The notes beneath the pieces were generated by a model, which had not been told where the DNA came from, made no database searches, and was given only the letters and a program-made list of their open reading frames with translations. Made by a program: the position numbers and the translations under genes. Below are positions 28,754-38,169 of a stretch of 64,000 bases of DNA, piece by piece. Position 1 is the first letter of the stretch; each line of letters begins with the position of its first letter. Origin of the DNA: Rhizobiales bacterium Ga0077525 (lineage in GTDB: Bacteria > Pseudomonadota > Alphaproteobacteria > Rhizobiales > Xanthobacteraceae); NCBI GenBank assembly GCA_001464835.1, contig LNDS01000015.1:1-64000 (forward strand), written 5' to 3'.

Positions 28754-30248
28754 CGTCGACATCCCCTTCCTCTACGGCAGCAAGGGTGAAATGGAAAGTG
28801 GTGCCGCCCTTGGCATTGGCCTCCACCCAGATGCGCCCGCCATGCGCCTCGATAATGGTGCGCGAAATCGACAGGCCGACGCCCATGCCCTGGCGCTTGG
28901 TGGTGACGAAGGGCTGGAACAGCTGTTCGGCGATTTCCGGCGCGATGCCGGAGCCGGAATCCGAGACGCTCACCCGGATATGATTGCCTTCGTCGGGCAT
29001 GACCGCGATCAAGAGTTCGCGCACCGGTGCGCCTTCCATGGAGTCCATCGCGTTGCGAATGAGGTTGAGCAGCACCTGCTGCACCTGAACCCGGTCGGCC
29101 AGCACCAGATCGACGCTCGGGTCGAAATGAAATTGCACGCGAATGCCGCGATCCTTGATACCGACCAGCGCCAGCGCGCTGGCTTCCTCGATCAGCTTGG
29201 TGATGTTTTCCACCCGCCTTTCGCTTTCGCCGCGCGAGACGAAATCACGCAAGCGGCGAATGATGTGCCCGGCGCGCATCGCCTGGTCGGCGGCCTTGCC
29301 GAGCGCATCGCGCAAGGTCACGGAATTCTCGTCAGTCGCCCCCTCCAGCAGGCGCTGCGAACCCTTGATGTAATTCGAGATCGCCGCCAGCGGTTGATTC
29401 AACTCGTGCGCCAGAGTCGAGGCCATCTCGCCCATCGCGGTCAGGCGCGAAATATGCACCAGTTCAGATTGCAGTTCCTGCAAGCGCGCTTCGGTCTGCT
29501 GCCGTTCGGTCAGGTCGCGGATGAAGCCGGTGAAAAACCGCTGCGTGCCGGATTTCATCTCGCCGACCGCCAATTCCATCGGAAAGGTCGAGCCGTCCAT
29601 GCGCCGGCCGACGACGACGCGGCCGATGCCGATGATGCGGCGCTCGCCGGTGTTCATATAACGGTGCAGATAGCCGTCGTGATTTTTGCGATACGGCTCC
29701 GGCATCAGCATATTGACGTTCTTGCCGATCGCCTCTTTCGCCGAGCACCCGAACAGCCGCTCGGCCGCCGATGAGAACGACTGCATGACGCCGCGCTCGT
29801 CGATGACGATCATCGCTTCCGGCACGGTGTCGAGAATGGATTGCAGATGCGCCTCGCGCGCCAGCGCATTGCGGGTCATGATTTTGGCGCGCACCTGGCC
29901 GCGGTGCAACAACTCGCCGCCCCACGATACGCCGATGGCCAGCACCAGAAAAATCACGCCGCTGATGATGGCGAGAGTCGAAAAGCCGGACAGTTCCGGT
30001 ATCAGCGCGAAGGCCGCCACGAGCCCAAGGCCGGTTGCCAGCAGTCCGGGGCCGAGGCCGCCGAGGCCGGCGGCGATCAGCACCGGCGGCAGAAAATAAA
30101 GAAAAATCGAATCGGTGTGCAGAATGGGGGTGAGAAGCGCCCGCACTGCCAAAGCCAAAGCGACAGCGGTTGGCGCGGCGCCGTAGCGCCATGCCCTGTG
30201 GGCCTCGTCGCGGGAAAAAACCTTCGATGAATCAACGGTATAGGGCAT
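28743..30248 (-). CDS. fixL: FixL oxygen-sensing histidine kinase
   Basis: About 500 residues, sensing oxygen by haem. N-terminal membrane helices (~30-115) precede a PAS domain with the haem-FixL pattern: proximal His in [11 protein letters not shown] (His199 counting from TTG 30275) and the regulatory Arg in IIGIGRV (Arg219). The kinase part has the H-box [13 protein letters not shown]-box [12 protein letters not shown], and G-boxes DSGSGIAPE and GVGLSIS. Low oxygen triggers autophosphorylation and transfer to FixJ. Start candidates are ATG 30248, ATG 30257 and TTG 30275; none has a strong ribosome site. Its 3' end overlaps fixJ. Confidence 0.92.
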   Translation of the reverse strand: MPYTVDSSKVFSRDEAHRAWRYGAAPTAVALALAVRALLTPILHTDSIFLYFLPPVLIAAGLGGLGPGLLATGLGLVAAFALIPELSGFSTLAIISGVIFLVLAIGVSWGGELLHRGQVRAKIMTRNALAREAHLQSILDTVPEAMIVIDERGVMQSFSSAAERLFGCSAKEAIGKNVNMLMPEPYRKNHDGYLHRYMNTGERRIIGIGRVVVGRRMDGSTFPMELAVGEMKSGTQRFFTGFIRDLTERQQTEARLQELQSELVHISRLTAMGEMASTLAHELNQPLAAISNYIKGSQRLLEGATDENSVTLRDALGKAADQAMRAGHIIRRLRDFVSRGESERRVENITKLIEEASALALVGIKDRGIRVQFHFDPSVDLVLADRVQVQQVLLNLIRNAMDSMEGAPVRELLIAVMPDEGNHIRVSVSDSGSGIAPEIAEQLFQPFVTTKRQGMGVGLSISRTIIEAHGGRIWVEANAKGGTTFHFTLAAVEEGDVDDAA

Positions 30249-30395
30249 TACATCCATCGTACGGAGGCGGGCCAATGACGAGCTACATGCCCGCCGGCGG
30301 CTCCGGAAAACTACCTAGGGAGATTATCTGAATTTCGCAGGCCTGACGCCAGCGGTATCGAGGACCATCGAAATTCATTCGAAGGGCCTCGCGTC

Positions 30396-31082
30396 ATGCA
30401 CCTCCAGGCAACGACCCCGCGCAACGTCTTCACCCAACCCGCTTCGCGCGCCGCAAGGCCGGTGCCGCAAGCGCCGGCGCTCGGCGAAACGGTCGAAATG
30501 ATGGGCGCGGTGATGCCGTTTGCCCGCAATGCCGAAATCTACGGCGAGAACGAACCGGCCGAATATCTCTACAGGGTCATCAGCGGCGCGGTGCGCACCT
30601 ACAAGGTTCTCAACGACGGCCGCCGCCAGATCGGCGCCTTCTATCTGACCGGCGACGTATTCGGCCTGGAGATCGGGGACGTGCACAGCTTCTCGGCTGA
30701 AGCCATTGCCGACTGCAAGATCATGCTGATCAAGCGCAGCACCATGGTCGCGCTGGCCTCGCGCAGCCACGATGTCGCCCACCAGCTCTGGACCATGACC
30801 GCCGCGGAATTGCAGCGGGCGCAGGCGCACATCATGCTGCTGATCAAGACGGCGCAGGAACGAGTTGCCGGCTTCCTTCTGGAAATGGCGGCGCGCACGC
30901 CGGGCAGCACCTCGGTCGAATTGCCGATGTCGCGCCAGGACATCGCCGACTATCTCGGCCTCACCATCGAAACCGTGTCGCGCACCTTGACGCAGCTTGA
31001 AAACGCCGCGGCGATCGCGGTGCCGAGTTCGCGCCGCATCGTGTTGCGCAATCCGGCCGCGCTGAGCCGCCTGAACGCCTGA
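30396..31082 (+). CDS. fixK: FixK-type Crp/Fnr transcription regulator
   Basis: A 228-residue Crp/Fnr-family regulator with an N-terminal cyclic-nucleotide-like beta barrel (GAVRTYKVLNDGRRQIGAF) and a winged helix with recognition helix TIETVSRTLTQLE. The E-x2-S-R pattern of that helix predicts TTGA-N6-TCAA sites, four of which lie in this window. It lacks the N-terminal Cys cluster of Fnr, so it is FixK-like and controlled by FixJ rather than sensing oxygen itself. Divergent from fixL with about 120 bases between; no FixJ site was confidently recognised there. Confidence 0.92.
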   Translation: MHLQATTPRNVFTQPASRAARPVPQAPALGETVEMMGAVMPFARNAEIYGENEPAEYLYRVISGAVRTYKVLNDGRRQIGAFYLTGDVFGLEIGDVHSFSAEAIADCKIMLIKRSTMVALASRSHDVAHQLWTMTAAELQRAQAHIMLLIKTAQERVAGFLLEMAARTPGSTSVELPMSRQDIADYLGLTIETVSRTLTQLENAAAIAVPSSRRIVLRNPAALSRLNA

Positions 31083-31097
31083 TTTCGAACGGTGAAT

Positions 31098-31140
31098 GAT
31101 CCCGAAAAGTGGGAACCGGTTTTCGGAAAAGATCATGCTC
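31098..31140. repeat. Palindromic intergenic repeat common in alphaproteobacteria
   Basis: Contains CCGAAAA...TTTTCGG around a GTGGGAACCGG centre, flanked by ATGATC and GATCATGC. This matches a dispersed palindromic repeat that I recall from many Rhizobiales genomes. It lies just after fixK and ahead of a terminator hairpin, so it is probably transcribed as the fixK mRNA tail. Confidence 0.65.
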
Positions 31141-31194
31141 ATGAACGAGTTCTAAGCCGAACGTCTATTCTTCCCGGACGTTCTTGGTGAAACT

Positions 31195-31223
31195 GCCCCG
31201 GCTCAATTGGCCGGGGCCTTTTT
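31195..31223 (+). terminator. Rho-independent terminator after fixK
   Basis: GCCCCGGC and GCCGGGGC form an 8-bp GC-rich stem around a seven-base loop, followed by CTTTTT. It separates fixK from the FixK-controlled CBS-BON gene. Confidence 0.85.
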
Positions 31224-31251
31224 GTGCGGCCGCGGTTCGCCGGCCATGCCG

Positions 31252-31265
31252 TTGACCTGAATCAA
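31252..31265. promoter_or_regulatory. FixK/FNR box upstream of the CBS-BON gene
   Basis: TTGACCTGAATCAA fits the TTGA-N6-TCAA consensus exactly. It lies 53 bases before the chosen start codon, compatible with activation from about -40. The same 14-base sequence occurs upstream of ccoN. Confidence 0.85.
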
Positions 31266-31318
31266 ACGGGACGCCGGCGCATCGTGGTCTGATGGCGCCG
31301 AACCACAGGAGAGACGCC

Positions 31319-32059
31319 ATGATCGCCAGCGATGTCATGACCCGCAAAGTGATTTCGATCGATCCGGACTCCACCGTGCTGCAGGCGGCGCGCCTGATGC
31401 TGCAACACCGCATCAGCGGCCTGCCGGTGCTCGACAGTACCGGCAAGCTTGTCGGGGTCGTTTCGGAAGGCGATTTCCTGCGCCGCCGGGAAACCAAAAC
31501 CGAGCGTCACCGTTCGCGCTGGCTCGAATTTCTCATGGGGCCAGGCGCAATGGCGAGCGAATACACCCATTCGCACGGCAACAAGGTTGCCGAGGTGATG
31601 ACCACGGACGTGCAGTTTGTCGATGACAGCGCGCCGCTGCAGGACATCGTCGAGCTGATGGAGAAGCACCGCATCAAGCGCGTGCCGGTGGTGTGCGGTG
31701 GCGAACTGGTTGGCATCATCACCCGCTCGAACTTGATGCGCGCCATGGTCAGCATGGCGCGCGTCGCGCCCGATGTGATCCAGGCCAGGGACGACATCGG
31801 CATCCGCGAGCAATTGCTGGCGGAAATGCAGAAGGAACACTGGGCGCCGGTGGCCCTCACCGAAGTCTCGGTCCACGATGGCGTGGTGGAATTGTCCGGT
31901 GTGCTGACTGATGAACGCCAGCGCGTGGCGCTCAAGGTCGCGGCCGAGAACATTCCCGGCGTTAAAGCGGTGAAAGATAACATGGTCTGGGTCGAGCCGC
32001 TGACTGGCATGACCATCGAGGCGCAAGGCGAAATGTCAGGCGAAGCAAGGCTGCGCTAG
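31319..32059 (+). CDS. CBS-domain pair plus BON-domain protein
   Basis: About 246 residues. Two CBS motifs make an adenine-nucleotide-binding Bateman module: MIASDVMTRKVISIDPDSTV with LPVLDSTGKLVGVVSEGDFLRR, then VAEVMTTDVQFVDD with VPVVCGGELVGIITRSNLMR. A C-terminal BON domain follows (VHDGVVELSGVLTDERQR, IPGVKAVKDN). No signal peptide is seen, so it is probably cytosolic. ATG 31319 has GGAGAG just upstream; the frame could open at 31292. The FixK box ties it to low-oxygen growth. Proteins of this build may sense energy state, but the target here is unknown. Confidence 0.85.
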   Translation: MIASDVMTRKVISIDPDSTVLQAARLMLQHRISGLPVLDSTGKLVGVVSEGDFLRRRETKTERHRSRWLEFLMGPGAMASEYTHSHGNKVAEVMTTDVQFVDDSAPLQDIVELMEKHRIKRVPVVCGGELVGIITRSNLMRAMVSMARVAPDVIQARDDIGIREQLLAEMQKEHWAPVALTEVSVHDGVVELSGVLTDERQRVALKVAAENIPGVKAVKDNMVWVEPLTGMTIEAQGEMSGEARLR

Positions 32060-32083
32060 CGCCACCACGAAATTTACCGGCAA

Positions 32084-32097
32084 TTGATCTTGCTCAA
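32084..32097. promoter_or_regulatory. FixK/FNR box upstream of the SLC13-type transporter
   Basis: TTGATCTTGCTCAA matches TTGA-N6-TCAA and lies 63 bases before the transporter ATG, so the transporter is probably induced under low oxygen. Confidence 0.75.
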
Positions 32098-32160
32098 CGC
32101 TTCGCTCGCGCCGCGGCCGATGATGCTTCGAGCGGAATACATCCGCCGGGGAAACGGACC

Positions 32161-33558
32161 ATGTCGAACGTCGCGCAACCGGCGCCTGGCGCCGCGATAA
32201 CAGCGATGAAGGAAACCAACTGGTTCGCGTCGAACTGGGGGCTCATCGCCGCCTTCGCGGCGCTTGTCGCCATATTGCTTCTGCCGACGCCGGCCAATCT
32301 GCCGGTCGCCGGCCATCATATGCTTGCCATTCTCGCTTTCGCCGTCATCCTCTGGATGACGGAAGCGATCGACTATGCAGTGTCGGCCATCGTCATCGCG
32401 GTGCTGATGGCCTTCCTGCTCGGCCTGGCGCCGAACGTCGCCAATCCGAAGGTGCTGCTCGGCACCTCGGGCGCGCTGACCCTGGCATTCAGCGGTTTTG
32501 CCAACACCGCTTTGGTGCTGGTCGCCTCCGCGCTGTTCCTCGCCGCCGCCATGACGGTGACCGGCCTCGACAAGCGCATCGCGCTCAGCATTCTGTCGCG
32601 CGTCGGCACCAAGACGCATCATGTCGTCATCGGCACCATCCTCGTCGGCTTCGTCATCGCGCTGATGGTGCCGTCGACCACCGCGCGCGTCGCCTGCCTG
32701 GTGCCGATCACGCTCGGCATCATCGCCGCCTTCGGCGTCAGCAAGCGCAGCGCCTTCGCCGCGATGCTGATGCTGACCACGGTGCAGACCGCCAGCATCT
32801 GGAATGTCGGCATCAAGACCGCGGCGGCGCAGAACATGGTCGCCATCGGCTTCATCGAGAAGACCTTCAACCAGACCATCACCTGGCTGAACTGGTTCAT
32901 CGCCGCCGCGCCGTTCGCGGTACTGATGTGCGTCGTTCTCTATTTCGTCATGACGCGGATGATGAAGCCGGAAGTGACGGAAGTTCCGGGCGGCCATGAA
33001 GGCATCCGCAAGTCGCTTTCCGACCTTGGGCCGATCAAGGCGTCCGAGCTGAAACTGCTGCTGCTGTCGCTGACCCTGATCGGCTTCTGGGCGACCGAGG
33101 GCATCCTGCACAAATTCGACACCTCGACCACGACCATCACCGCCGTAGCGCTGATGTTTATGCCCGGCTTCGGCATTCTCACCTGGAAGGATGCGCAGGC
33201 GCGCATTCCGTGGGGCACGGTGATCCTGTTCGGCGTCGGCATCAGCCTCGGCACCGCGTTGCTGCAAACCCAGGCCGCCACCTGGCTGGCCAATATCGCG
33301 GTCGCCCAGTTCGGCCTGACCAATGCCACGGCCTTGTTCATTCTCGGCACGATGAGCCTGTTCCTGGTCGTCATCCATCTCGGTTTCGCCAGCGCCACGG
33401 CGCTCGCCGCCGCCATGATCCCGATCGTCATCGCCGTGCTCAAGGGCGTGGCGACACCCGGCATCAACATCGTCGGCATGACTATGCTGTTGCAGTTCGT
33501 GGTGTCGTTCGGCTTCATCCTGGTGGTCAACGCGCCTACGTGTAGCTTCGCCCGCTGA
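32161..33558 (+). CDS. SLC13/DASS-type anion or dicarboxylate transporter, C-terminus cut short
   Basis: A 465-residue multi-pass inner-membrane transporter with about eleven hydrophobic helices, of the divalent-anion:Na+ symporter type (dicarboxylates, sulfate). Typical elements are ILWMTEAIDYAVSAIVIAVL and MVPSTTARVACLVPI (the SNT-like motif). The protein ends FILVVNAPTCSFAR-stop. Family members normally continue after NAP with a conserved Q/N-rich segment and a last helix, so about 30-40 residues seem to be missing. A terminator follows within ten bases. Function may be impaired, or a frameshift or deletion may have occurred. A FixK box lies upstream. Confidence 0.75.
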   Translation: MSNVAQPAPGAAITAMKETNWFASNWGLIAAFAALVAILLLPTPANLPVAGHHMLAILAFAVILWMTEAIDYAVSAIVIAVLMAFLLGLAPNVANPKVLLGTSGALTLAFSGFANTALVLVASALFLAAAMTVTGLDKRIALSILSRVGTKTHHVVIGTILVGFVIALMVPSTTARVACLVPITLGIIAAFGVSKRSAFAAMLMLTTVQTASIWNVGIKTAAAQNMVAIGFIEKTFNQTITWLNWFIAAAPFAVLMCVVLYFVMTRMMKPEVTEVPGGHEGIRKSLSDLGPIKASELKLLLLSLTLIGFWATEGILHKFDTSTTTITAVALMFMPGFGILTWKDAQARIPWGTVILFGVGISLGTALLQTQAATWLANIAVAQFGLTNATALFILGTMSLFLVVIHLGFASATALAAAMIPIVIAVLKGVATPGINIVGMTMLLQFVVSFGFILVVNAPTCSFAR

Positions 33559-33565
33559 GTCGCAA

Positions 33566-33598
33566 CAAAAAAGCCCCGGCATCGCTGCCGGGACTTTT
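33566..33598. terminator. Bidirectional terminator between transporter and OmpW-like gene
   Basis: AAAAGTCCCGGCA, GCGA loop and TGCCGGGGCTTTTTT on the minus strand form a stem flanked by A- and T-runs. It can terminate the convergent transporter and porin transcripts. The porin stop codon is 15 bases away. Confidence 0.85.
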
Positions 33599-33612
33599 CG
33601 TATTGAAGCGAA

Positions 33613-34326
33613 CTAGAACTTGTACGTCACGCCGGCGCCGATCAGCCACGGATCGAGGTTCACCTTGCCGGTCAACGGGCCGACATTGCTGTCGCCGTCC
33701 CACTTCGGCCGCAGCCACAGCTTCTTGACGTCGACGTTGATGCCCCAGTGCTTGTCGATCATGTAGTCGAAGCCGATCTGCAAGGCGGGCGACCATGAAT
33801 TGTGCAGATGGCTGCGGGTGATGATCACGCCGGCGCCGTTCGCCGTGTTGCCAGCGGTCTGGCTGAAGAACACCGTGTAGTTCACGCCGGCGCCGATATA
33901 GGGCTTGAACGCGCCGAAATTGGTGAAGTGATACTGCAACGTCAAAGTCGGCGGCAGCACCCACGACTTGCCGACATCGAGACCATTGGTGGCGGCGACG
34001 CCGGTGCCCGTCACATGATGCTTGGTGACGCCGAGGATGAGTTCGGCCGCCCAGTTCTTGTTGAAGAAGTAAGTGATGTCGAGTTCCGGCACCACCGTGT
34101 CGGAGGTGGTGACGCCGGAGCCCGGCACCTGATCGACGTACCCGGAATTGCGCGTCACGACGCCAAGCGCGCGTACGCGGATCATCCACGGATTGAACGG
34201 CTCGGCCATCGGCACCGCTTTGTAAGCGGACTTGGCCGGGAGATCGGCCGCGAGCGCCGGATGAATTGCGCCACCCAGCAACGCCGCCGCGAAAAGCGAC
34301 GGTACGAACGCTTGACGAGAAATCAT
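33613..34326 (-). CDS. ompW: OmpW-family outer-membrane porin
   Basis: About 237 residues. A signal peptide (MISRQAFVPSLFAAALLGG to ALAAD) precedes an eight-stranded-barrel pattern. OmpW features include WMIRVRALGVV, ELDITYFFNKNWAAELILG, TLTLQYHF, FKPYIGAGVNYT and terminal LIGAGVTYKF with the C-terminal Phe needed for outer-membrane insertion. ATG 34326 follows AGGGGGAACC. OmpW proteins pass small hydrophobic compounds and are often controlled by oxygen regulators. It is divergent from ccoN with a FixK box in the gap, so shared control is possible. Confidence 0.88.
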   Translation of the reverse strand: MISRQAFVPSLFAAALLGGAIHPALAADLPAKSAYKAVPMAEPFNPWMIRVRALGVVTRNSGYVDQVPGSGVTTSDTVVPELDITYFFNKNWAAELILGVTKHHVTGTGVAATNGLDVGKSWVLPPTLTLQYHFTNFGAFKPYIGAGVNYTVFFSQTAGNTANGAGVIITRSHLHNSWSPALQIGFDYMIDKHWGINVDVKKLWLRPKWDGDSNVGPLTGKVNLDPWLIGAGVTYKF

Positions 34327-34510
34327 CGGTTCCCCCTGTAACCCAGGCTTATTTGGCGCGTGGAGGCGGCGCCTTGGACCGCCCATAAAATGGCTTGCGC
34401 GCCTTAAATTTGATCATATCAAAATTGCGCACGCAAGCGCGTATATTCGCCATGCAATTCACGCATAGGTTGGGGAGCGGATCGAAATCCTCGATTTTTC
34501 GGACGGTGGC

Positions 34511-34524
34511 TTGACCTGAATCAA
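34511..34524. promoter_or_regulatory. FixK/FNR box upstream of ccoN
   Basis: TTGACCTGAATCAA is a perfect TTGA-N6-TCAA site, 79 bases before the ccoN start. It should drive the ccoNOQP operon under low oxygen and may also act on the divergent ompW gene. Confidence 0.9.
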
Positions 34525-34603
34525 GACCGCTCCGCCGGCCGCGTCGGATATTGCCCGGCAACGCCCGCTTATTTCCGGTCAGCCATAAAACGGAACCCTT
34601 CTC

Positions 34604-36250
34604 ATGGCGAACGTGCTCGCTCCACAAAAACGGATGACTATCGGCGAAGGCGGCCTGGCCTTGACCTTCGCCGCCTTGGCGCTGCTCTGCATTGTCATCG
34701 CCGCCAAGGCTTACACGCCGGAATATGCGTTCCATGCCTATCTGTTTACCGCGGCCAGCGTCGCCAGCGTCTTTGCCATCGTCAATCGCTACTATGATCG
34801 TCCGGCGGAGACGCCGCTGACCATCGACGGCAAGCCCAATTACAATATGGGCCCGGTCAAGTTCGCCACCATTATCGCCATGTTCTGGGGCATCGCCGGC
34901 TTTCTCGTCGGCCTCATCATTGCCCTGCAGCTGGCGTTCCCGGCGCTCAATTTCGATCTACCCTGGATCAGCTTCGGCCGTTTGCGGCCGCTGCACACCT
35001 CGGCGGTGATCTTCGCCTTCGGCGGCAACGTGCTGCTCGCCACCTCGTTCTATGTGGTGCAACGCACCTGCCGCGCGCGGCTGGCCGGCGATCTCGCGCC
35101 GTGGTTCGTGGTGCTCGGCTATAACTTCTTCATCCTCATCGCCGGCACCGGCTATCTGCTCGGCATCACCCAGTCGAAGGAATATGCCGAGCCGGAATGG
35201 TACGCCGATTTGTGGCTGACCGTGGTGTGGGTCACCTATCTGCTGGTGTTCCTCGCCACCTTGTGGCGCCGGCAAGAGCCGCACATTTATGTCGCCAACT
35301 GGTTCTATCTCGCCTTCATCGTCACCATCGCCGTGCTGCATCTCGGCAATAACGCCGCCGTGCCGGTGTCGATCTTCTCGCCGAAGTCCTACATCGTCTG
35401 GTCCGGCGTGCAGGATGCCATGGTGCAGTGGTGGTATGGCCATAACGCGGTCGGCTTCTTCCTCACCGCCGGCTTCCTCGCCATCATGTATTACTTCATT
35501 CCGAAGCGCGCCGAACGCCCGGTCTATTCCTATCGCTTGTCGATCATCCACTTCTGGGCGCTGATCTTTCTCTACATCTGGGCGGGTCCGCATCATCTGC
35601 ATTACACGGCGCTGCCGGACTGGGCGCAGACGCTCGGCATGACCTTCTCGATCATGCTGTGGATGCCGTCATGGGGCGGCATGATCAACGGCATCATGAC
35701 CCTGTCGGGCGCCTGGGACAAACTGCGCACCGATCCGGTGCTGCGCCTGATGGTCGTGTCGGTCGCCTTCTACGGCATGTCGACCTTCGAAGGCCCGATG
35801 ATGTCGGTGAAAGTCGTCAACTCATTGTCGCACTACACCGACTGGACCATCGGCCACGTCCATTCCGGCGCGCTCGGATGGGTCGCCTACATTTCGTTCG
35901 GCGCGATCTATTGCCTGGTGCCGTGGCTGTGGAATCGCCAGCTGTACTCTCTCAAGCTCGTCAATTGGCACTTCTGGATCTCGACCATCGGCATCGTGCT
36001 CTACATTACATCGATGTGGGTGTCCGGCATCCTGCAAGGCCTGATGTGGCGCGCTTACACCTCGCTCGGCTTCCTCGAATATTCCTTCGTCGAAACCGTC
36101 GAGGCCATGCATCCCTTCTATGTCATCCGTGCGCTGGGAGGCTTCCTGTTCCTCTGCGGCGCGCTGGTCATGGTCTGGAATCTCTGGAAAACCGTGAATG
36201 CGGCGGAAGCCGAGCAGCCTGCCGGCGTCGCGCTGGCGCCTGCGGAATAG
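34604..36250 (+). CDS. ccoN: cbb3-type cytochrome c oxidase catalytic subunit CcoN
   Basis: The 548-residue catalytic subunit with about 12-14 membrane helices. It binds low-spin haem b and the haem b3-CuB centre where oxygen is reduced. Ligand-bearing motifs: [47 protein letters not shown] and [14 protein letters not shown]. Length is normal. It opens the ccoNOQP operon behind a FixK box, as expected for a high-affinity oxidase used in microaerobic growth. Confidence 0.96.
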   Translation: MANVLAPQKRMTIGEGGLALTFAALALLCIVIAAKAYTPEYAFHAYLFTAASVASVFAIVNRYYDRPAETPLTIDGKPNYNMGPVKFATIIAMFWGIAGFLVGLIIALQLAFPALNFDLPWISFGRLRPLHTSAVIFAFGGNVLLATSFYVVQRTCRARLAGDLAPWFVVLGYNFFILIAGTGYLLGITQSKEYAEPEWYADLWLTVVWVTYLLVFLATLWRRQEPHIYVANWFYLAFIVTIAVLHLGNNAAVPVSIFSPKSYIVWSGVQDAMVQWWYGHNAVGFFLTAGFLAIMYYFIPKRAERPVYSYRLSIIHFWALIFLYIWAGPHHLHYTALPDWAQTLGMTFSIMLWMPSWGGMINGIMTLSGAWDKLRTDPVLRLMVVSVAFYGMSTFEGPMMSVKVVNSLSHYTDWTIGHVHSGALGWVAYISFGAIYCLVPWLWNRQLYSLKLVNWHFWISTIGIVLYITSMWVSGILQGLMWRAYTSLGFLEYSFVETVEAMHPFYVIRALGGFLFLCGALVMVWNLWKTVNAAEAEQPAGVALAPAE

Positions 36251-36263
36251 GGCTGAGAACAAC

Positions 36264-36998
36264 ATGTCACTCTGGCAAAAACACGCCATCTTCGAGAAGA
36301 ACTCGATCGTTCTCGTGATCGGCATTCTGGTGGTCATCGCCATCGGCGGTCTGGTCGAAATCGCGCCGCTGTTCTATCTCAAGAACACGATCGAGAAGGT
36401 CGACGGCGTGCGGCCCTATGCGCCGCTCGAGCTGGCCGGCCGCAACATCTATGTCCGCGAGGGCTGCTATCTCTGCCACTCGCAGATGATCCGGCCGCTG
36501 CGCGACGAGGTCGAGCGTTACGGCCATTACTCGCTCGCCGCCGAGAGCATGTACGACAAGCCGTTCCAGTGGGGCTCGAAGCGCACCGGGCCGGATCTCG
36601 CCCGCGTCGGCGGCAAGTATTCCGACGAATGGCACCGCGATCATTTGCGCGACCCGCGCGCCGTGGTGCCGGGCTCGGTCATGCCGGGCTACGGCTTTCT
36701 GGCGGCGACCGAACTGGATTTCCGGAACATCGGCGATGATTTGAAAGTCCTGCGGCTGCAGGGCCAGCCCTACACGCAGGAAATGATCGACAACGCCGCC
36801 AAGGACGCCGCCACCCAGGCAACAACCGACGCGGCCGAGGGCGATGCCGTGATCAAGCGTTACCCGAAAGCGCAGGTCCGCGACTTCGACGGCAACCCGG
36901 CCAAGGTCTCCGAAGCCGATGCCTTGATCGCCTATCTGCAAATGCTCGGCACGCAGGTCGACTTCAAGCTTTACGACGACAAAGCCAACATCCGGTGA
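36264..36998 (+). CDS. ccoO: cbb3 oxidase mono-haem cytochrome c subunit CcoO
   Basis: The 244-residue membrane-anchored cytochrome c subunit. An N-terminal helix ([19 protein letters not shown]) is followed by the haem-c motif in [18 protein letters not shown] and an axial Met in [10 protein letters not shown]. It passes electrons from CcoP to CcoN. The ATG at 36264 ([14 protein letters not shown]) is the conserved start, 13 bases after ccoN; the longer frame from 36198 runs into ccoN and is not used. Confidence 0.95.
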   Translation: MSLWQKHAIFEKNSIVLVIGILVVIAIGGLVEIAPLFYLKNTIEKVDGVRPYAPLELAGRNIYVREGCYLCHSQMIRPLRDEVERYGHYSLAAESMYDKPFQWGSKRTGPDLARVGGKYSDEWHRDHLRDPRAVVPGSVMPGYGFLAATELDFRNIGDDLKVLRLQGQPYTQEMIDNAAKDAATQATTDAAEGDAVIKRYPKAQVRDFDGNPAKVSEADALIAYLQMLGTQVDFKLYDDKANIR

Positions 36999-37003
36999 GC
37001 ACG

Positions 37004-37159
37004 ATGGACCCGACCTACAAAGCCGTATCCGAGTTCGCCCAGATATGGGGCCTCGTTTACTTCTGCGCCATCTTCACGGCAGTGGCGATTTACGCGCTGT
37101 GGCCATCGCGCAAACAGCAATTCGATGAAGCGGCGCGCATTCCGTTGCGGGAGGACTGA
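37004..37159 (+). CDS. ccoQ: cbb3 oxidase small subunit CcoQ
   Basis: A 51-residue protein between ccoO and ccoP: MDPTYKAVSEFAQIWG, then a single membrane helix (LVYFCAIFTAVAIYALWP), then a charged tail ending IPLRED. Size, position and layout match CcoQ, which stabilises the oxidase. A GTG at 36995, overlapping the ccoO stop, is an alternative start. Confidence 0.9.
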   Translation: MDPTYKAVSEFAQIWGLVYFCAIFTAVAIYALWPSRKQQFDEAARIPLRED

Positions 37160-37162
37160 CCG

Positions 37163-38035
37163 GTGGCAGACGAACATAAAGATATCGATGCGGTCACCGG
37201 GACCGCGACCACCGGCCACGAATGGGACGGCATCCGCGAGTTGAACACGCCGCTGCCGCGCTGGTGGCTGTGGTCGTTCTACATCACCATCGTCTGGGCG
37301 ATCGGCTATTGGGTGGTCTATCCGGCCTGGCCGTTGCTGACGACATCGACGCAAGGCATCACCGGCTGGCATGCGCGCAGCGCCATCATCACCGATCTTG
37401 CCGAACTCAAGGTCCAGCGCGGACCGCTGATGGACCAGCTCGCCAGCGCCTCGCTGCCGGAAATTGCCGATAGTCCGCAACTGCTCGACTTTGCCCGCGC
37501 GCAGGGCCGGGTCGCCTTCGCCGACAACTGCGCGCCCTGTCATGGCGCCGGCGGCGGCGGCGCCAAGGGCTACGCCAATCTCAACGACGACGACTGGCTG
37601 TGGGGCGGCAAGATCGCCGACATCGAGCAGACCATCCGCTTTGGCGTGCGCTCCACCCACGACAAGGGCCGCGCCGGCAACATGCCGCCCTTTACCGGCG
37701 TGCTGAAAGCCAACGAAGTGTCGGCGGTTGCCGATTTCACCCGCTCGCTGTCCGGCCTGCCGGCGGAGAAAGGTGTCGATCTGGCGCTCGGTACGAAGCT
37801 GTTCGCCGACAACTGCGCCGTCTGTCACGGCGAAGCCGGCAAGGGCAACCGCGAACTGGGCGCCCCCAATCTGACCGACAAGATCTGGCTCTACGCCTCC
37901 GACAAGGCGACCATCGAGCGGGGCATCCTGCAAGGCCGCGGCGCGGTCATGCCGCTGTGGGATGGCCGCCTCAGCGAACCGGTGATCAAGGCCTTGGCGG
38001 TTTATGTCTATACCTTCGGCGGCGGCGAAAAGTGA
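37163..38035 (+). CDS. ccoP: cbb3 oxidase di-haem cytochrome c subunit CcoP
   Basis: The 290-residue electron-entry subunit. An N-terminal anchor (WWLWSFYITIVWAIGYWVVYPAW begins it) carries two cytochrome c domains with motifs CAPCH (~121) and CAVCH (~217) and axial Met residues in NMPPFTG and VMPLWDG. GIRELNTPLPRWW is the CcoP signature. Start GTG at 37163, four bases after ccoQ. A terminator follows, closing the ccoNOQP unit. Confidence 0.95.
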   Translation: MADEHKDIDAVTGTATTGHEWDGIRELNTPLPRWWLWSFYITIVWAIGYWVVYPAWPLLTTSTQGITGWHARSAIITDLAELKVQRGPLMDQLASASLPEIADSPQLLDFARAQGRVAFADNCAPCHGAGGGGAKGYANLNDDDWLWGGKIADIEQTIRFGVRSTHDKGRAGNMPPFTGVLKANEVSAVADFTRSLSGLPAEKGVDLALGTKLFADNCAVCHGEAGKGNRELGAPNLTDKIWLYASDKATIERGILQGRGAVMPLWDGRLSEPVIKALAVYVYTFGGGEK

Positions 38036-38073
38036 CCCGATACCGCCTCGCTAAATAGCTGATCAATAAGGAC

Positions 38074-38099
38074 AATCCCGGCCTCGCGCCGGGATTTTC
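38074..38099 (+). terminator. Terminator after ccoNOQP
   Basis: ATCCCGGC and GCCGGGAT form a stem with a CTCGC loop, followed by TTTTC. It separates ccoNOQP from ccoGHIS, which has its own FixK box four bases further on. Confidence 0.8.
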
Positions 38100-38101
38100 A
38101 A

Positions 38102-38115
38102 TTGAGCCAGATCAA
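38102..38115. promoter_or_regulatory. FixK/FNR box upstream of ccoG
   Basis: TTGAGCCAGATCAA fits TTGA-N6-TCAA, 54 bases before ccoG, giving ccoGHIS a separate low-oxygen promoter. Confidence 0.88.
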
Positions 38116-38169
38116 CACGGCGCGGCCGCCGCCGGCTTAAGTTTTCGCTGCTTTGAAAGCGGAAAAGAC

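Noticed and set aside
34410..34422. TTGATCATATCAA as a further FixK box
   Set aside because: The half-sites are three bases apart rather than four, giving 13 bases instead of 14, so it does not fit the consensus. A perfect box lies at 34511.
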